Positions 60,666-64,000 of a stretch of DNA of 64,000 nt are shown here, piece after piece (the first letter of the stretch is position 1; every line of letters begins with the position of its first letter). The stretch is taken from assembly GCF_003730195.1 (NCBI RefSeq), contig NZ_QWGG01000007.1, positions 124,001-188,000 on the forward strand, written 5' to 3'. Under the pieces are notes generated by a model. That model did no database searches, was not told the origin of the DNA, and saw only the letters and a program-made list of their open reading frames with translations. A program made the translations under genes and the position numbers. Origin of the DNA: Halosimplex salinum (GTDB taxonomy: Archaea; Halobacteriota; Halobacteria; Halobacteriales; Haloarculaceae).

Positions 60666-61453
60666 CGCTCCTCCCCGTCCTCTCCAAGGTCGTCGCCGTC
60701 GATCTGGTGGTCGTCACCGTGAGCGCGCTCGTCCTCGTGGGGCCCGAACGCCTGCGCGAGACGGCGGCGGAACTCCCGGACCGACTGCGGGATGTGGCGG
60801 TTCCGCTGGTGGTCCTGGCGGTCGTTTTGCTCGTCAACAGTCTCATCCGCGAACCCGTCACGGAGGTCGCCTGGCTCGTCGGCGTCAACGTCACGCCGAT
60901 CATCTACGGTATCGAGGGCGACTTCGTCGCGTGGTTCCAGTCGCTTGGCACCCCCGCCGTCACGACGCTGTTCTCCTACGCCTACGTCTACGGCTACGTG
61001 TACGTCCTGGTCTTCCCCCTCGTCGCCTACGCCGCCCTGGAGGACTCCCGCGCACTGCGAGAGCTCACCGTCGCCTACAGCGTCAACTACGCCCTCGGGC
61101 TGGTGTGTTACGTCCTCGTCGTCGCCTACGGGCCGCGGAACCTGCTCGGCGAGACCGTCGAGTCGCTGCTGTACACCCAGCACCCCGAGTTCCAGTTTCT
61201 CACCAGCCGCGTCAACTCGAACACGAACGTCTTCCCCTCGCTGCACACCTCGCTGTCGGCGACGGTGATCGGCGTCGCTTACGACACGCGCGAGACGTAC
61301 CCGTGGTGGCTCGCAGTCGCGACCGTGGTCGGCCTCTCGATCATCGGCGCGACGATGTACCTCGGCATCCACTGGGCGACCGACGTGGTCGCCGGCCTCG
61401 TCCTCGCGGCGATCGCCGTGACTATCGGCCGACGATACGCGAACCGACAGTAG
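60662..61453 (+). CDS. PAP2-family membrane phosphatase
   Basis: This 263-residue protein has about six to seven transmembrane helices. The PAP2 signature is PSLHTS (residues 192-197) and GIHWATD (235-241) with the catalytic His237 and Asp241. It resembles the PAP2_3 / inositol-phosphoceramide-synthase-like branch, so it may move or remove a phosphate-linked head group of a lipid. It starts on the last bases of the solute-binding gene, so the two are translationally coupled. Confidence 0.9.
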   Translation: MTLLPVLSKVVAVDLVVVTVSALVLVGPERLRETAAELPDRLRDVAVPLVVLAVVLLVNSLIREPVTEVAWLVGVNVTPIIYGIEGDFVAWFQSLGTPAVTTLFSYAYVYGYVYVLVFPLVAYAALEDSRALRELTVAYSVNYALGLVCYVLVVAYGPRNLLGETVESLLYTQHPEFQFLTSRVNSNTNVFPSLHTSLSATVIGVAYDTRETYPWWLAVATVVGLSIIGATMYLGIHWATDVVAGLVLAAIAVTIGRRYANRQ

Positions 61454-61472
61454 AAGGGCCGCGAACTCCCTC

Positions 61473-62390
61473 TCAGGCTTCGATGATGTCGTCCTCGTCG
61501 CTCTCCGGGATCGTCAGGTCGCCGTCGAGCGTGGTGACGGCGCGGCCGCCGACCCTGGGAGCCGTCACACCCTCCACTCCCTCGCGCGTGTCGACCAGCA
61601 CTCGACCCGGTCGGTCGAGGAAGTGGCCCTGCTCGAAGACGAGGGGGTCTTCGGCGTCGAGCGCGCCCTGGTAGCGCAGATACGACCCGACCGCGCCGCT
61701 GGCGGTGCCGGTCACGGGGTCCTCGGCGATGCCGGCCAGCGGGACGAACGAGCGCCCGTGGAGGGTCGCCTCGCCCTCCAGCGTGTCGAAGGTGAAGGCG
61801 TACAACCCCTCGGTGTCGGTCGCCTCGCACAGCGCTTCGATGGCCGCCAGGTCGGGGTCGACGGCGGAGAGTTGCTCGAAGTACCCCACCGGAACGACGA
61901 GGAAGGGGAAGCCCGTCGACGCGCGGGCGATGGGGAGGTCCTCGCCCACCTCCGAGAGCGCCGCGACGTCGAGACCGAGGGCGTCGGCGGCGTCTTCGAG
62001 GCTCACGTCGACTTCGCGGATCTCCGGCGGCGACTGGGTGAGCCAGACGGTGCCGTCGGGTTCGACTTCCACGTCGTGGGTGTCGGCGTTCGTCTCGACG
62101 GTGTAGTCGCCGTCGTCGATCACGTCGCGGTCGTACAGCGAGGCGAAGGCCGCGACGGTGGCGTGACCACAGAGGTCGACCTCGCGTTCGGGGGAGAAGA
62201 AGCGCAGGCGGCGGTCGGCGTCGTCGCCGGGCAGGACGAACGCCGTCTCGCTCGCGCCCAGTTCCGAGGCGACGGCCGCCAGCTGGTCGTCGGCGAGGTC
62301 GGCGGCCTCCGGGACGACGCCCGCGGGGTTGCCGGCCATCGGTTCCTCCGTGAACGCATCGACGAGGTGGACGCGGCGGTTGTCGCTCAT
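61473..62390 (-). CDS. PhzF-family isomerase/epimerase-like protein
   Basis: This 305-residue protein matches the PhzF fold: start VHLVDAFTEEPMAGNPAGVV, the conserved Glu in ELGASETAFVLPG, the RFFSPEREVDLCGHATVA motif and the second-half GIAEDPVTGTASGAVGSYL. Family members are isomerases of unknown substrate outside phenazine synthesis. ATG at 62390 (MSDNRRVHL) is preferred over 62408. It converges on the PAP2 gene. Confidence 0.92.
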   Translation of the reverse strand: MSDNRRVHLVDAFTEEPMAGNPAGVVPEAADLADDQLAAVASELGASETAFVLPGDDADRRLRFFSPEREVDLCGHATVAAFASLYDRDVIDDGDYTVETNADTHDVEVEPDGTVWLTQSPPEIREVDVSLEDAADALGLDVAALSEVGEDLPIARASTGFPFLVVPVGYFEQLSAVDPDLAAIEALCEATDTEGLYAFTFDTLEGEATLHGRSFVPLAGIAEDPVTGTASGAVGSYLRYQGALDAEDPLVFEQGHFLDRPGRVLVDTREGVEGVTAPRVGGRAVTTLDGDLTIPESDEDDIIEA

Positions 62391-62628
62391 GCACACCCCG
62401 TCGGCCACCTCCCAGATAAGTCGTTAGGTGTGGGCGGGCGTGCGCGTGCGATCGACCGTGTCCCAATCGGACGTGCTTCTGACTGCACCCGCACGGCGCC
62501 CGAGTCGAACCGGCCGGGGCTTTCACGCTGTTCGCGGTCGCACTGGGACTCCTGCTGTCCGTGGTCACGGAACTCGATGCCGTGCTGTCGACAGAGTCTC
62601 CCGAAACGGAGACTCCGAGAACGTCCGA

Positions 62629-63810
62629 TCAGATCGGGTCGAGTTCGTTCCCGTCGTCGGTGATGAGGTCGGAGATCTCGTCCTCGCGGGTGGCGCTCTG
62701 CTGTTCGATGTTCTGCTTGGCCTCGACGCCCTGGTCCTGCAGTCGGTCGATGCGCGGGACGCTCGTCACGTTCGAGAGCAGGACGGCCACCGAGAGGGTG
62801 TCGGCGTACTCGCGGGGGTCGTCGCCGGCCAGCACCTCGACGCTGCCGGTCTCCTCCTCCAGCCAGCGCCGCGCCCGGCGGATGCCCTTCTGTGAGACTT
62901 CCTCGGGCGGGCCGGAGACGACGATCAGGGAGCGTTCGGCCGACGAGAGGTCGGCGGGGCAGGTCATCCGGGACTGGACGGCCTTGCGGACGAGCCCGTG
63001 GACTTTCATCGTGGTGTCGGCGTGCTCGCCGTTGGACTGATCGCCGTCGGTGAAGCGGGAGAGCAGGCCCTTCTCCTCCTTCGTGGACGACTCGAGCTCC
63101 TCGGAGGCGTAGGCGACGGTGCTGACGCCGCCGGTCGAGAGCGTTCGCTTGACGTCGGAGGAGTCCATCGCCGCCTCGGAGACGCGCGAGCCGTCGATCT
63201 CGCCGGCGGCGAGGAGGGTGACGACGCGGCGGGCGATCTCCCAGTTGGTGCGGTCGTAGCCGCGCTCGACGGTCTCGCCGTGCTTGCGCCAGGTGTCGTT
63301 GTCGAAGAGGAGGAGGTTCTCGGTCGCCTCCGTGAACGACGGGAGCGAGCGTGCGGCGTTGAACGCCGCCCGGCCGCCCTCGTCGGCGCTGGGCAGGACG
63401 CCGAGGCCGTACACCGGTTCCTCGTACAGTTCGTCGAGCGTCTCGCCGAACACCGGCGCGCCGCCGCTGCCGGTGCCGCCGCCGAGGCCCGCCACGAGGA
63501 GGAACCCGTCGATGTCGTGGATCGGGACGCCGTCGAGCGCGCGCTCGATCTCGTGGGAGTCGCGCTCGGCGACCGACGCGCCGACCTCCGGGTCGGCGCC
63601 CGCACCGCGCCCTTTGACGCGCTGGTCGGTCTGGCCGATGAGTATCTGGTGGTCCCGCGGGACGTACTCGAGCCGTTCGAGGTCGATCTCCGCGGAGTTG
63701 ACCGCGAGCGCGAAGCGCCAGAGGGACCGTCCCGTGTCGCGCTCGAACTCCAGGAGCTTGTCTACGATCTTTCCCCCCGCATTGCCGAACCCGATGACGG
63801 CGAGGTTCAT
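62629..63810 (-). CDS. CetZ-family tubulin-like GTPase
   Basis: This 393-residue protein has a tubulin/FtsZ GTPase core: start NLAVIGFGNAGGKIVDKLLE, the G-box GLGGGTGSGGAP (residues 108-119), and a T7-like region NWEIARRVV. The C-terminal domain differs from FtsZ and has an acidic tail, as in CetZ proteins that control haloarchaeal cell shape and motility. TATA-like gtatagtt at about 63838-63846 gives a short or absent leader. Confidence 0.9.
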   Translation of the reverse strand: MNLAVIGFGNAGGKIVDKLLEFERDTGRSLWRFALAVNSAEIDLERLEYVPRDHQILIGQTDQRVKGRGAGADPEVGASVAERDSHEIERALDGVPIHDIDGFLLVAGLGGGTGSGGAPVFGETLDELYEEPVYGLGVLPSADEGGRAAFNAARSLPSFTEATENLLLFDNDTWRKHGETVERGYDRTNWEIARRVVTLLAAGEIDGSRVSEAAMDSSDVKRTLSTGGVSTVAYASEELESSTKEEKGLLSRFTDGDQSNGEHADTTMKVHGLVRKAVQSRMTCPADLSSAERSLIVVSGPPEEVSQKGIRRARRWLEEETGSVEVLAGDDPREYADTLSVAVLLSNVTSVPRIDRLQDQGVEAKQNIEQQSATREDEISDLITDDGNELDPI

Positions 63811-64000
63811 GCGTCTCCGTGGTTCGTGTGTCGTGGTAACTATACACCACTTTCTCGGTCAGCGGGGCGCACAAGCCGTCCCTTACTCGCTCCGTAGCGG
63901 TCGCCGGAGAACGGTCCGATCCGCACGGTATACGCAACGAACTCGACGCAAACCGGCAACCGACTGGGTGCCTCTCTCGACGAGCACCAGGCTACCGAGG

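Overview
This window is chromosomal DNA of an extremely halophilic archaeon (class Halobacteria). The evidence is a high-GC, acidic proteome, Tat-type lipoprotein signals, many promoters with a TATA-like box about 25-30 nt before the start codon (leaderless genes), haloarchaea-specific families (bacterio-opsin-activator HTH proteins, DUF7344-type HTH, DICT, CetZ), and archaeal markers (RpoP, L37ae, Pcc1, prefoldin beta, split GMP synthase, TruD, MoxR/DUF58). The genus cannot be fixed from this sequence. No rRNA, CRISPR array, integrase, transposase or prophage module was seen.

Layout. 1-3.6 kb: DUF58 (cut by the left edge), a membrane partner, a CBS protein, a DUF5789-like protein and MoxR. 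3.8-6.2 kb: tRNA-Ser(CGA) followed by one orphan Tat lipoprotein, bounded by an imperfect copy of the tRNA 3' end. 6.3-14.4 kb: DUF2070 and a membrane protein, GuaA amidotransferase subunit, a tandem pair of LPG-synthase-like membrane proteins, VOC, an HNH-like zinc protein and an HTH regulator. 14.5-19 kb: a lone SdhC-like cytochrome b, DUF192, a leader ORF plus a citramalate/isopropylmalate synthase, and a secreted beta-propeller protein. 19-25.6 kb: a palindromic MITE-like element, bifunctional nuclease, SGNH esterase, a secreted acidic protein, a pentanucleotide array, membrane and zinc proteins, and HTH/Lrp regulators. 25.7-34 kb: the information-processing block pfdB/DUF3194 and L37ae-RpoP-Pcc1, with two regulator genes between its halves, then DUF2103 and TruD. 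34-41 kb: metallo-hydrolase, cysteine-cluster protein, a 23-bp tandem array with three hairpins, TRAM protein, and SPFH-NfeD-DUF7312. 41-51 kb: ABC exporter, MetG, membrane/regulator pairs, aspartate/tyrosine decarboxylase, and a DICT/HTH pair. 51-64 kb: SDR, cupredoxin, an aldolase/dehydratase/PEP synthase row, a LssY-C-like membrane protein, a family 5 solute-binding protein overlapping a PAP2 phosphatase, PhzF and CetZ.

Functional links. The ppsA, enolase-superfamily dehydratase and DHDPS-type aldolase genes are co-oriented. They could turn a sugar acid into a 2-keto-3-deoxy acid, split it to pyruvate, and raise the pyruvate to PEP.

Most unusual object. The family 5 solute-binding protein at 58890-60665 appears to be circularly permuted: the segment normally at the C-terminus lies directly behind the signal peptide, and the protein stops where that segment would normally begin. 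It has no ABC permease or ATPase beside it and overlaps a membrane PAP2 phosphatase gene by 4 nt, which suggests a lipid- or cell-surface-linked role rather than plain transport. Other signals worth checking are the tRNA-Ser islet, a TA-flanked 82-bp palindrome, six helically phased A-runs, two short leader ORFs overlapping the genes after them, and the lone sdhC behind a perfect 16-bp palindrome.
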